Under the pieces are notes generated by a model. It was not told the DNA's origin and did no database searches. It saw nothing but the letters and a program-made list of their open reading frames with translations. Below, piece by piece: positions 1-11,115 of a stretch of DNA of 64,000 nucleotides (its first letter is position 1; every line of letters starts with the position of its first letter). Origin of the DNA: Saccharum officinarum (lineage: Eukaryota > Streptophyta > Magnoliopsida > Poales > Poaceae); assembly GCA_020631735.1 (NCBI GenBank), contig CM036168.1:96638932-96702931 (forward strand). The letters are read 5' to 3'. The position numbers and the translations under genes are program-made.

Positions 1-856
1 CGGGTGGTGATGGACACGTTCTGGTTTTGGGAGATCTAAATGAGGGTTGATATATGCAAGATTCAGTTCTACATATGTCATGAGGTTAGGGATCCCCAGC
101 TGGGTATAATCGGTTCAAATCGTCGTTGCTACTCGATTATGGAGACTTGATCACCTGACTTGCATCGTAGTTAAGAACTGGAATTGAGAGAAAGAATGAG
201 AAAGGTTTTGATGATAATTACTTTGATCTAGATTAGGATCACCTAGAATTGGTTAATGAACCATCAATGGTAAAAGTAAAATATTGAAGGTAAGGACTTA
301 CTTTAGTAAGCTTTTCTGCAAAAGAAAATTTGATTCTAGAATACCCGTACCTTGATTCCCTAAAGCTAGCATGCCCTTGGAGTCTTTGTCTTAGTCGGGT
401 AAGTCTTGTTGAGTACCCTCAAGTACTCAGGGTTTGTTAACCCCTTGTTGCAGGTGCGGTTCATGAACAAGTCTGCTTCGAGCCTTGTTGCATGACCGTC
501 ATGGTTGAAGAAAGCGACGACGAGTAGACTGTGTGGCCTTTGGGCAAGGCATCTCGCTTGTGTGTTGTAATAAAGTTAATACCGATACTTCTCTACTACT
601 GGTTTGTAATAATGTTACATAAGGTTTGAAGTTTGAAAACTGGTTTGTAAACCTATATTATTGTAAGACTTCCGCTACGTTACTCTGTTGAATATTTTGA
701 ATAAACTATTGTAATATTGCAATACTCCTGTGATTGGATCCTGTTCGGAGGAAAGCAGGCCTTTTAAGTTATGGTGAACATAAGTACGGCCATCAGAGGT
801 CATTATGGCAATGACGGGTACTTGTGGGCCATCATAATTAGGAGGTTCTGTGACAG
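1..856 (+). mobile_element. 3' part of a Ty3-type LTR (fragment)
   Basis: This stretch matches in layout and wording the 3' part of the long solo LTR at 52420-57055. Both have an AGCTGG block followed by a TCGCCGTCGCT/TCGTCGTTGCT-like block, then a GTACTCAGRGTTT block just before a TGTTGCAG block. It runs off the left edge of the window and seems to end with TTCTGTGACA near 856. No coding sequence is visible. Ty3/gypsy (Tekay/Del-like) identity is an inference from memory of grass LTRs. Confidence 0.55.
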
Positions 857-1090
857 ATATGAGCACTTGATTCTTCCTAGCACTCCATTGATACTACGAC
901 TTGTCCTATACTCAAATTTAAAATAGAAAACAAAGTAAACTAGCTCTTTAAGCCTTTTCAAGCCACCCTTTCGAGTTGGGGTCTCCTTTAGTGTTTCTTT
1001 GCACCCATAATACATCATATGTTATCAAATACTTACAAAAGCCACTAGACCTTTAATTATACAATCAACATCACCAAAACCCACTTAGAG
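857..1090. other. Unassigned spacer
   Basis: AT-rich spacer between the LTR end and the LINE remnant. No gene, repeat boundary or RNA signal was recognised. Confidence 0.4.
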
Positions 1091-2859
1091 CTTGATTGCA
1101 CTTATAGTTTGCCATCACTCAAGAAAGGAGAGAGTAATCCTAAAGCTAGAATTCGAAAAGAAATTTGAAAATTTTGAGCATCAAGTAATTCTCAAGCTCA
1201 TGGAGGCAAGGGGTTTCGGCAATGTTTGGCTTTCCTGTTACAAAAGCATACTATCTTCTAGAACTTCAAAAGTTCTTTTAAATGGTGTTCTTGGCAAAAC
1301 AGTTCATTGTAAAAGGGAGTGACGCAAGGAGGCCCTCTTTCACCCTTACTCTTTGTTCTTGTTGTAGACTTCCTCCAATCCTTGCTGAACAAAGTAATAG
1401 CAAATGGCCTCCTCAAGTTTCCTATTCCTTTGAACTCCACCTCAGACTTCCCTATCATCCAATAAGTTGATGACACACTAACTATCATGGAAGGGGATGC
1501 TAGACAACTGTTCTTCTTGAAACTAGTTTTGCTTTCTTTTTCGGAATCAACCGGTCTGAAGGTTTACTATAATAAGTCTATGATGGTTACAATCAACATG
1601 ATTGAATAAAAGTTGGATCATTTGGCAAACACCTTTGGCTATGCAAAAAGGGGCCCTTCCCTTCACATACTTGGGTTTGCCATTCGGATTAATTAGACCG
1701 AGGGTTGAGGAATTCTTGCCATGGTGAACAAATGTGAGAGGTGACTAGCAAGCATTTCTGCATTCCACTCACAAGCTGGTAAACTAGAGCTTACAAATAC
1801 AGTCCTATATGATCTTCCAACTTTATATATGAGTTTCCTATCATTGCCATATTCAATCATTAATCAGATCGACAAATTTATAAAGCATTGTCTTTGGAGA
1901 GGTGTTGAAATTAACTAAAAGAAGGCACTATAAAAGCTTCATGGGAGATGGTGTGTTTTCTAAAAGATGAAGGGGGCCTTGGAATGATAAATCTTAAGAA
2001 ACACAATGAAGCACTGATGTTGAAAAACATGGACAAACTCTTTAGCAAAAAAAACATCCCCTAGGTCTCTCTAGTCTGAGAGAAACAATATTCTAATGGT
2101 AAACTACCCAGTCATATAAAAATGGTTCTTTCTAGTGGAGGCAAAACTAAAGCTAATGGACTCTTTCAAGAGTCACTATCTACTGCACAAGTTCAAAATG
2201 ATTAGAGCTGCCTCTTCTAGCAAGATAGCTGGTTGGAAGAACCCTTAAAGGATGAATACCCAGAACTTTTCTCCTATGACAAATCAAAGGCCATCTCAGT
2301 GAGGAAACTTTATGCACAAGACCCATCACAGGAGACTTCAGTCTACCACTTTTGGCAATACAAATATATCCTGCAATACTTTCCATTAACCAACTAGAAT
2401 GACATCTGGAGTTACAGTTGGGGAGGTAAATTTTCTGCTTCAAATGCTTATATTTCTTTAATTGGGCATAGACAAGTACATCAAGGTTTCAAATGGTTGC
2501 AGACCTGTTTCTATCAACCAAAGCATAAGGTATTCTTTTGGCTGCTCACAAAAGATAGATTAAGCACTACAAACATTCTGAGAAGGAAAAATATTCAACT
2601 AGAATCCTATAATTGTGTGTTATGTCAGTCTCAACCAGAAGAAATGGTGCAACACTTGTTGTTTTCTTGTCCTTTTGCTAAAGAATGTGGGAGTCTATTG
2701 AACAAGGACTTCTAGGTTGATTCAACTTTTTCTAAAGCTTTACTACAAATAACGGTTCAGTCACATTCCCATTTTTTCATGTTGGTGACTATCTTAATGT
2801 GTTGGGCAATTTGGACAGCAAGAAATGACCTCATCTTCAACAACATTCAGCCAACAGTC
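1091..2859 (+). pseudogene. Decayed LINE (L1-type) reverse transcriptase, 3' half
   Basis: Frames broken by stops and shifts still spell parts of a plant L1-type non-LTR reverse transcriptase. Near 1313-1350 a GVRQGGPLSP-like block stands where functional copies have GVRQGDPLSP. Near 1465-1480 a VDDTL block stands for the catalytic YADD box. At 2497-2715 a reading frame has the layout of the C-terminal zinc-binding domain of plant LINE proteins (zf-RVT): a KHKVFFWLLTKDRLST core, then CVLC and a later HLLFSCPFA. The C-terminal end (about 2780-2859) is cut by the Mutator-like element and resumes at 14774. The 5' half, including any endonuclease domain, was not found. Clearly non-functional. Confidence 0.75.
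2850..2859. repeat. Left target-site duplication of the Mutator-like element
   Basis: GCCAACAGTC here and GCCATCAGTC at 14774-14783 match at 9 of 10 positions and flank the inverted repeats. Mutator-like elements normally duplicate 9 bp, so the duplication is 9-10 bp with one later substitution. Confidence 0.6.
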
Positions 2860-3075
2860 ATTTTTTTTAATTTTTAACACTTTTTAAAACTATTTTCAAA
2901 TTTGACACTATTTTTTTATTTTCAAATCTAACACTTTTGGTCACGTCTATTGCCCTGGCACGGCCAAACCCCGCTGTCGTGCCATGCATGGCGGCGCGGC
3001 AGAGAGGGTGACATGGCAGTGACCCGGGCCCTGACCGATGACATGGCAGGCACCGCCGCGCCATCCCACACGGCG
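2860..3075 (+). repeat. Left terminal inverted repeat of the MULE
   Basis: Pairs with 14565-14773 in inverted orientation. The outer ~80 bp are AT-rich and the inner part is GC-rich. Matching blocks include CAAATTTGACACT, CTATTGCCCTGGCA and GGGCCCTGACCGATGAC. Confidence 0.8.
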
Positions 3076-3830
3076 TGGCAAGACTGACTTAATGTCGCGT
3101 AGAAGGCTCCCTCCCTCTCTCTGCCTTACTTCGAACAGAGGGGGAGGAAAGTCTCAGACGGCCACGCTGGTGCCTCCAGCCTCTCCCAACGCTGGCCATC
3201 GCTCGGCCCTCCCTGTCCGCCTCCGTCCCTCCCTGCCCCCAAGCTTCTCCTCGGTCTCGGTCAAGGTAATGATACACATCTTTGTTGTTTGAACGGTGGA
3301 TTCAAATATTATGATTGGTAGCTAGGGTTTGGAGGAAAAGTATATTTAGGAACTATGGGTAGCTAGGGTTTGGAGGTAAATATTAGTTCGATTTTGACAA
3401 TGTTAAGGTTAAATAGTTAGTTAGAAGTATGTTTACCATGTTTAGTCTAAGGTCAATTTTTGTTCATAATTGTAGGTTATATTTTCTTAGCTTTAATGCA
3501 AATGGTTATCCTTTACATTAATTTGTGGTGTTTTGATTGGTGTTAAATTGCAACCGTTTTGTTAGATGTAAGACATGTATTGGGAGGAGTTTTGGCAAAA
3601 ACAGGGTCATCCTAAAGAATTATACCACGACACGTCTAGTAAAATGCCCCCGTCCCTTCTGACCTCCCTATCCCTAACTATGACTGTGCTTTCCTGACCA
3701 ACGTGTTTTAATCGAGACATCTAGACATAGCGACGCATTGCTTCTACACATGCAGTCGTTTTAATGTAAGTAATTCTTTCCATACCTTTTTTTCTTCATT
3801 TGTGTTAGTAGGTTACTAATATTTTGTTGG
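3076..3830. other. Subterminal MULE sequence, no clear gene
   Basis: GC-rich up to about 3270, then AT-rich. It probably contains the promoter and first exon of the plus-strand accessory gene. Short open frames here (3038-3292 and others) lack recognisable domains and I do not call them. Confidence 0.4.
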
Positions 3831-3839
3831 AATCTTGTT

Positions 3840-5400
3840 TTGTAGGCCCATAAGACGTGCCTTTTTCTTTTAGTGGATCGATGGTCCAGACAAGTTTGAT
3901 CAAGGTACATCCTTTTCGACGATTGGTGGAGAGGGAGACACCCATGTGAGCACTTCGAGCGGTGGGTTCCACCTTCGCCTAACCCCCCGCCAATGATGGC
4001 TAAGGAGAAGCACCTAGCTGCAGTTAGATGACTCGAGGAACCTCTTCTATGCGATTGCAGAGATCGAGCTGTGATAAACCCTGGGAATATGTTAGAGTTT
4101 ATGTGTCCCAACAAGCACGAAGTAAGTGGAAAGTGTATCTTTTTAAATGTTTATCTCTATGTGTGCGTGTACTAATCTATTCTCTTTTAGTGCTTTGGAT
4201 TTGTGGAGTGTCATTTCAAGGAGTGACTCTATGGTCCTAAGAATCAATGGCCGGAGCCGCCAAAGGAAAAGAAAAAGAAGAAAGAAAGGATAATCATCGA
4301 AGCACCTCCTGTCATGTGCGAATGTGGTGTCAAAGCCAACTACGACCTAGTCCCTTTGGAGCTTTGAATAGGCCATTGGTGCGGCCATATGGTTGACTAT
4401 GATAAGGTTGGTTACTGTTGTGGAAAACATGAAATCATATTTTTCTTCTATGAAGCCTTATAATCTAATTTTTCATTTGAAGAGCACTAGGAAATGCAAG
4501 TGAGAATCTTATGATGGTCAAGCTAAGTTCCTGGATGAAATCAAGGCGAAGCAAGTAATTGCATGGAAGTTTGGTCATGGACCTCGGTTTGTCGAGCTCT
4601 TCGTTAAACAGCACATAAAGAAGATGCATGAGTTTGCTAGACAACGTAGTTTTTGTAACCTGATCGGTGTTAGGCTAGACAAATGGGAGTTGGAGAGATG
4701 GAGGAAGGCAGGGGAGGAGAGGGCAAGAAAGAAGGCAAGGGAGGAGGCAAGAGTACAAATGCAGGTCTTGAACGACCATATTGTTGCATGGTGTGCCAGT
4801 GAGTGATTGAAAGCCTTGTTATTTTTGTTGCCTGCTTTTAAATGTAATACAATTGTGTTGCTAACTGGTTGTATTTTATACATGAAGGGATTGGCTACAG
4901 CGAGGACCATGCCGCAGAGGTGGCCCATGCAAGGTTTTAGGAAAAGAAGTTACATGAGCACAGAACGCGAGCTAGTTGCACCGTTCTATCTCCGATTGTG
5001 GTGGCCGATGATAGGGACGAGGATGAGGACGACATGCTAGATTGAGCATGCTCATCGCTCTAGCGGAGGTGGGCTTGCAGGCGGAGGAGGATGAGGATGA
5101 CACTGGTAGACTGAGCGAGCTCATCGCTCTAGCAGAGGTAGTCTTGTATGTGGAGGAGGACGCGTTCTTCTCTTAGGCCGCAGAGGTCGCAGATGAAGCG
5201 GAGGCCGCTTACTACAACCGACAGGCAGATCAGGGCAATGCAGGTGAGCCTAGCCACATGAACAAGGTGGAGGAGGACACGTTCTTGTCTCAGGCCATAG
5301 ATGAAGTGGAGGCTGCTTACTACAGGCGACAAGCAGATCAGAGCAATGCAGGTAAGCCTAGCCACAACAACGAGGTTGTGGTAGAGGATTAGTACTCGAA
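3840..5400 (+). pseudogene. MULE accessory gene: zinc-finger plus coiled-coil protein, broken
   Basis: Reading across introns gives a coherent but interrupted protein. A first Cys-rich block has CDCGDRAVINPG and then EFMCPNKHE (about 4042-4121). A GTAAGT intron (4122-4190, ending TTTTAG) leads in phase to CFGFVECHF, giving a GRF-like zinc finger. A second Cys block (MCECGVKANYDL, then HWCGHMV) ends near 4410. A charged helical segment with many Glu/Arg/Lys follows (about 4540-4798). An intron at 4799-4887 (donor GTGAGT) leads in frame to a segment with GYSEDHAAEVAHARF, then acidic duplicated units. In-frame TGA codons after FKE and KCK, and later stops, show decay. It faces the transposase gene, as mudrB faces mudrA in MuDR, but I see no clear similarity to MURB. 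Function unknown. Confidence 0.6.
5150..5390 (+). repeat. Tandem ~120 bp coding duplication in the accessory gene
   Basis: Two successive units share GTGGAGGAGGACRCGTTCTT, then GAAGYGGAGGCYGCTTACTAC, then CAGATCAGRGCAATGCAGGT. Both encode acidic segments ending in an EAAYYxRQADQ-type phrase. This is a diverged internal duplication near the C-terminus. Confidence 0.65.
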
Positions 5401-6392
5401 CGAGGAGTTTCTCATTTAGTATGTTTCTGATTGAGGATTTTTTATTGCGATGTGTGGTAGTTCCATGCTTTAGATTCGGTAGTTCCATGCTTTAGTAATG
5501 AACAATGTTATGTGTTAGAAAATTCATTGTGCTATCTAGTGTTTTATTTGAACTATTGATGTATTGTACCCATGTAACGTACACTGTACCCATGCAACTT
5601 TCATTGTGTTGTCTTGTGTTGTAATTCGCTACAAAAAATGCTATTAGAAACTTACTCAAGTGCTGAAAAACATTCATATGTGGTACAACACCTTAAGTTT
5701 TTGAAAGTAAAGAAAAAAATATGTAACGTAGTGACTAAGTCGTGTAATCTTTCTTTTTATAAATTCTGTTTTGAGTTAAAAAGGTTGCTCCTATACTTGT
5801 TAGTCTTTGCCTGCACCTCTGTCTGGCCTAGGTGCTGCCGTGCCACAATGGATGGCGTGGCAAGGCCGACGCGCCATAGGCCACGGCGCGGCAAACCTTG
5901 GAAGTGTTTTCCAGCAACAACTAACCAAGCAGCCCCTTTCTCGACGTAGTTTAAACGTATTTGGACATGAGGCAACTTAGTTGACCAAGTCCATTAATGA
6001 ATACAAAAATTCAATGGATTTGGACATGAAGCAAGGTAGTCGACCAAGTTCATCAATTCGACATAAGTTCATCGATACTACATGAGTTCATCGATACATG
6101 AGTTCATCGATACTACATCAGATCCGTTCGACATAAATTCATCAACACTACATGTTCCATAAGTCTTCAACCACAAGTGCAATAAAGTACATAATTTAGG
6201 TAGTACATGAACTCCAAAATAAAGCAAAGTCATCAAGGATGGACGTCTTGCTGACATGATCCTTCAACATCTTGAGCATCTGAAGGCCTTGTTCAAGGTG
6301 TATCTACATTAACGTGAAAATGGTAAGTAAGGAGGCAAGACAACAAGTTTTGTAATTCAGGAAACTTGGAAAAAGACATGGACTATGCTTAC
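5401..6392. other. MULE interior between the convergent genes
   Basis: Mostly AT-rich intergenic DNA between the plus-strand accessory gene and the 3' end of the minus-strand PMD gene. A GC-rich patch at 5820-5905 resembles the inner part of the terminal repeat (GTGCTGCCGTGCCA, GGCGTGGCAAGGC). At 6055-6150 short units with GAGTTCATCGATACTACAT repeat irregularly. No gene seen. Confidence 0.45.
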
Positions 6393-6515
6393 CTAGGCCC
6401 TATGTCCTAGGAGTGTACGGGTCCCTCGGACGCCTCTATCTCTTTGGATTTGTAGGCAACACATTAGGGGTGTACCCAACGTCGGTGCGGTCACGATGGC
6501 GGGGCTCACGGCGAA

Positions 6516-6520
6516 ACTGT
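6516..6520. repeat. Left target-site duplication of solo LTR
   Basis: ACTGT here is repeated at 8371-8375, directly outside the LTR ends. Confidence 0.85.
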
Positions 6521-8370
6521 TGAAAGCTCTATGTTTGGTGTTGGTAATTAGTGACAACGCCCAAGTGCTAATCATGTGCTTAAGATTGTATGTAGCAAAG
6601 GATGATTAGCACATAGAATGGTGAAGCATGATGATCAAGTGTGGATGATGAAGTGCTTACCATGGTGATGAAGGAGGAACAAGGTGCAACCCTATGATGA
6701 TCAAGGCAAAGGTATATGCTAGGGGTTGTGCTTTGGTAACGAAGATACCTAGTGGGTGTGGTTATATTATAGGCTAGATAGTCGTACTATAAAGAGAGGA
6801 ATGAAGCGGCTATTGACCTCCTAAGTGCCTCTAGATGTGCATATCATAATCATATGCATTTGGATAGAGCGCATATTCCTCGCCCTATGTGCTTAACTTG
6901 AAAATGAGCTAAAACATGTGTTTAGATGTTACACATATCTAGTATAGCTCATATGTGAAAGGGTGAAACAAGTGGAGCAAGAAAAGATGGAAATTTGCTT
7001 GAGTTGGAGGCGACAGACGTCGGCTCCGGGAGTGACAGACGCCATGGGCACGTCTGTCGGGCAGCCCTAGCCACGACACTCAGCGTGCGCGCGACAGACG
7101 CGCAGACGCCTGAGCGACAGACGCACTATGTCAGCGTCTGTCGCCCATGGTTTCATGGACGAGCGAGCGCACGAGCGACAGACGCTCGGGCGCGTCTATC
7201 GGGCATTCACTGGACGCGTCTGTCGGCTTGAAAACGGTCGCGGGTCTTTTCTGGACAGCGTCCGTCGCAGCGACAGACACTAAGGGCAAAAGCAACAGAC
7301 GCGTCTGACGGAGCGAAATTGACCATTGAGAATTCAAAGCTCGAGGACACGTGGCGCGATCATGTGCGACAGACGTGGGCACGGCGTCTGTCGGTGGTGC
7401 GACAGACGCATCTGTCACCCACGTAGAGTGCTCAACGGCTCTTTTCGAAGGGGTACCTCTATATATATTTGTTGGCCGGCTCTAGGGTATTACTCTTGGC
7501 TTTTTGACATTCTTGACAACCCTTTGAGCTGAGCAACTCCTCTTCTACTCATCTCTCTTGCTTGATCGCATATTCGAAGTGAGATTGAGTGATCCAAGTG
7601 CATTTACTTGTGATTTTGCATCTAGTTGGCACTTGGGTGTTCTCTTGCTGTGGGATTCTTGTTTCTCTTGGTGGTTGCCGCCACCTAGATGGCTTGGAGC
7701 AGCTTGGAGGAGTTCCAGCACGAGTGGTGTTTGTTCGTGGCCGGTCTCGGCATTGTGAGGGGTCTTATGCCTTCCCCAACGAAGCGTCAAAGGCAACATT
7801 AGTAAATTGCTCGTGTCATTGCAACCTCTTGTCATTTGGTAGGTTCTTATGGTGCCTTTTGAGAGGCTCGGTGTGTGACCGATTAGCCACCGAACCACGT
7901 GGTTGAAGAGGGACACAACGAGGACTAGCGTGCTGGCAAGCATGTGAACCTCGGGATAAATCTTTGTGTCATTACTTCTACATTGTGATTGATTGATCCT
8001 GGTGTTCGGTTATCTTAGAATTCATTGATCATCATTCTTGGTTGGCTCAATTTATCGCCCCTCGATGAAACCCCTCTAACTCACACTTGCATTACTTTCA
8101 TAGTTGTATCTTGCTAGTTTGTTTAGTGTAGCTAGAGTAGCTCTTTGCTTTGGTAGCTTGCTAGCTCTAGTTGTTTTTTTTCTTGCGGTTTAACTTGTGC
8201 GGTTGTATAACATTCATTAGAATTGTGTATTGGATAGGTGGCTTGCAAACCCCCTTTAGGCTAAGCAAAACTAGCATAATGCTATTTGTTATACTGATAA
8301 ACTTGTTTAGCATACTTTGTAGGAATTTTTAATAGGCTATTCACCCCCCTCTAGCCATCAAGACCTTTCA
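6521..8370 (+). mobile_element. Solo LTR, 1850 bp, copia-type family A
   Basis: Starts TGAAAGCTCTATGTTTGG and ends GACCTTTCA, so the termini are TG...CA inside a longer inverted TGAAAG/CTTTCA. It is flanked by perfect 5 bp ACTGT duplications. The start is nearly the same as the one at 63512, where LTR sequence is linked to a copia RNase H; this is the basis for the copia-type assignment. The interior (7005-7430) is packed with GACAGACG and its complement CGTCTGTC. No internal coding region remains, so it is a recombined solo LTR. It sits in the 3' part of the PMD gene. Confidence 0.9.
7005..7430. repeat. Cluster of GACAGACG / CGTCTGTC motifs in the LTR
   Basis: More than a dozen copies of the 8-mer or close variants occur in both orientations, giving many potential short hairpins. 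In the related LTR at 40536-42475 the corresponding region carries GACCGGACGC instead. Confidence 0.85.
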
Positions 8371-8375
8371 ACTGT
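8371..8375. repeat. Right target-site duplication of solo LTR
   Basis: ACTGT, identical to 6516-6520. Confidence 0.85.
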
Positions 8376-11115
8376 TGCGCGTCACTGGTAACCTACAAGT
8401 ATAAGCCAAGCTAGGTATTTAAAAACTAAACTTTGTTAGTTGAAGCCACATCTCAAAGTGTAAAAGGAGAACATGTTCATCTCCTTGGGTACCAAGCGGG
8501 GCACCACCTAGCTAAGACATGACAATCTCATCCGTCTGCCAAGGGTCCCTCTGGTGGTGGTGTATGCAGAAGCCTAGGGCCTCATCGACATAATCATCCT
8601 TGTCTGCAGGGCCCTTCCTAGCACTATAGTGGGGTGGTGTATGCACAGTGGAAGTCGCACCTATCATTGACTCAGAAGAACTGGCTAGTGTCTTCAAAGA
8701 GGCCGAAGCCGTGCCACCCGACCACGCGAGGTACTCGGGTTCCTACCACAGAGTATGCATGCAGCTCAACTTCTGAGCTAGCTTCCTGCAACTCTTCTTC
8801 ACTTTTTGCATCAACAGACATCAAATAAAAATTATTTCCCAAGCGCATTGAGAGTAAACGAACATTTTCATAATGGACAAGTTTATGTGTACCTCCACAA
8901 AAGCTTGTAGAACGCCTGGCCCCTGCCCTCTAGCCACATGAAGTCAAAACGCTGCTTCGTTAGACAACCTTGACAATTGTGTGGCCTGGGTACAGAAACG
9001 AGGTTGGACCATTTTAGTACACTTACTAAATTCCAAATGAATAATAAATTGTAGCATTCTAGTATCTTACCACGTATCTCTGTAGCGGAGCTCTCTCTGG
9101 TTGTATCTCCTCCCTAGTGGCAATGTCGTACGCATCTTCAATGACATCTTCCTCTGAGTCGTCGTTAATTGCGTCCTTAGTGTAGGAGGGCTTGATATGT
9201 GTCCTCATAGACCTGTGAAGCCACCGGAGGTACTCATCGAAGGTGTGCTGGTCGTGTGGCAGATCCACATCAATCGGTTGCCGCTCCCTGGTCTCCCACA
9301 ACAGGATGTACTCGTAGTGCTTCACGCGCCAATCCTTCTCCTTGTACCTCTTCATGCGGTCATACCTATAACAAAATGATAGTTAGTTCTACCACACACA
9401 CCTCACAATTATAACTTGTTATGAATCGATAATGCACCCGTGCAATTTTTGGTTGGCGGAGTAAAGCGGTGGTGGGTAGCCTATAATTCTTCTGAACTGC
9501 CTGCAAACCCTGAAGGGCAAGTGGATGTCGACTGCGTGGAAGAAAATAAGAGGGATGTTGCAATGATACTCGTCGGACTCTTGCCTAGTGACAGGACTCA
9601 GATAGTGTTGGAGCTCCATAGCATCCCAAGAACACCAAGTCACCTGAATATTTCGTAATTGAGTCAGCTTGTGATATAGTGTACATCCAGCAAGAGCACA
9701 CACGTATGTAACCAAAGAGAGCGTAACTTGGTGCTATGTCAGGACGTTGAGCAAGTCCGTGCACTTCCTATACTTGCGCTGCGGATTCCCTCTAACTAAC
9801 TTTGCTTCCTTCTAGATATACAGAGCAGTAGGTAGTGTATCTTGGCCATTCCATTGCTGCATTGAGAAGTGCAAAAATGAATTAGCCGATCATAATTTAA
9901 TCAAATGTAACAGCTTCAAAGTAAGTAGTGAACTGAAGTACTTACAGGCAAACCATGAAGAAAGGGCCTTCCAACGGGCCATCTTTCCCAACACCAAACC
10001 TAGAGTAGGTAGGAGCAACCCCCTAGGTTCGCGTTCGGTGAGGTGCGATGGCAGGCAACGCAAAGCTGTCGATACGTCCATGCCAGGACCGCGTTGCCCT
10101 AGCTGTACGTCGCTATGTTCTCCCACGGCTAGCGTAGTATGTCAAGGAAAATCCAGCTAATGGTATTGCTCGACGCGTCGGGGAATAGGAAAGCACCAAG
10201 GAAGTGCTAGAGCCAGACTCTAGTGAACCACTTGATTTCAGCATCATCAGCTTGTGGGTGCAGGTTCTCAAAGCGCTCTGTGATCCACAACGACGAATCA
10301 CTAGAAGTTTTCCTAAAATTCACAAAACATAATGAGACGCAATGGCTTCAGGAAACTGATGTAAGTATTAAATATGGTTCAATTCCTTACTTATTTTTTC
10401 TAGCATCCTCGTTGTCTGGTGGAACAAAGCCACAGAACTAAGCCACCAGGTCTCCCCAGTGATCGTTGTCAACTATACCTGTCACTAGAAGTCCCCCAAC
10501 CAAAGGCCAAAGATAGCCTTCACGTCCTGCATGGTGATGGTCATCTCACCGCATGTTAGGTGGAACGTATGGGTCTCAGGCCTCCACCTGTGAGGTTGCA
10601 TTATGAAAATAGAACGAGTGTTATTTACCTCAAATTCATTTTAAGAATGTTTACGGAGAATAAAGGGACTCGCACCTGTCTACATCTATAGTGAGAAGTG
10701 CGGGGTCAAGGGTCGGAAGACTAGAGTTCATAGCCCGAACAAGCTCGAGGAAGCCAACACGCCGTATGTACGATGTGTAACGCTCATCCCACTGGTGTGC
10801 CCTGTTGTGCGTGCATGGCCTCAAAGTAATCAAGGCCACCTCAACGTCTCTGTCGGTCAACTTGTGAGCTTGGTGCTCGTCGTAGGCCACCTCAAGAAGG
10901 GGGTACAGCGGATGTTGGGCCATCCTGGTTCAAATTGATAAACAAAGGGTTAGAACAAATATTATGAATAATACAATATTGAAATTAACATTATGTAGCA
11001 TTGCAAATTTTAAACTACAAGCTATGCAACATGGACAAAATATGAAAGAACATGTACATATTGAAAGTAACATTAACAAGCATATAAAACAAGTTCACTA
11101 GGAAAAAAGCAAGTT

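Larger units (their letters stand above)
6393..10923 (-). pseudogene. Plant mobile domain (PMD, aminotransferase-like) gene inside the MULE, broken
   Basis: The start at 10923 opens with MAQHPLYPLLEVAY and contains DERYTSYIRRVGFLELVR and LPTLDPALLTIDVDR (to 10676). An 88 bp GT-AG intron (10588-10675) joins in phase to [18 protein letters not shown] and [15 protein letters not shown], the central signature of the plant mobile domain (PF10536 type). A stop follows at once where intact copies continue; further pieces appear in other frames: TGIVDNDHWGDLVA, EIKWFTRVWLWHFLGAFLF and HCNIPLIFFHAVDIH. A C-terminal piece lies at 9059-9355. The 3' end is split by a solo LTR (6521-8370). PMD proteins such as MAIN/MAIL1 act in gene and transposon silencing in Arabidopsis, and PMD genes are known to be carried by plant transposons. 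This copy is dead. Confidence 0.8.

Noticed and set aside
7005..7430. CRISPR-like or satellite array
   Set aside because: The motifs are short, irregularly spaced and in both orientations inside an LTR of a plant genome; there are no regular spacers.
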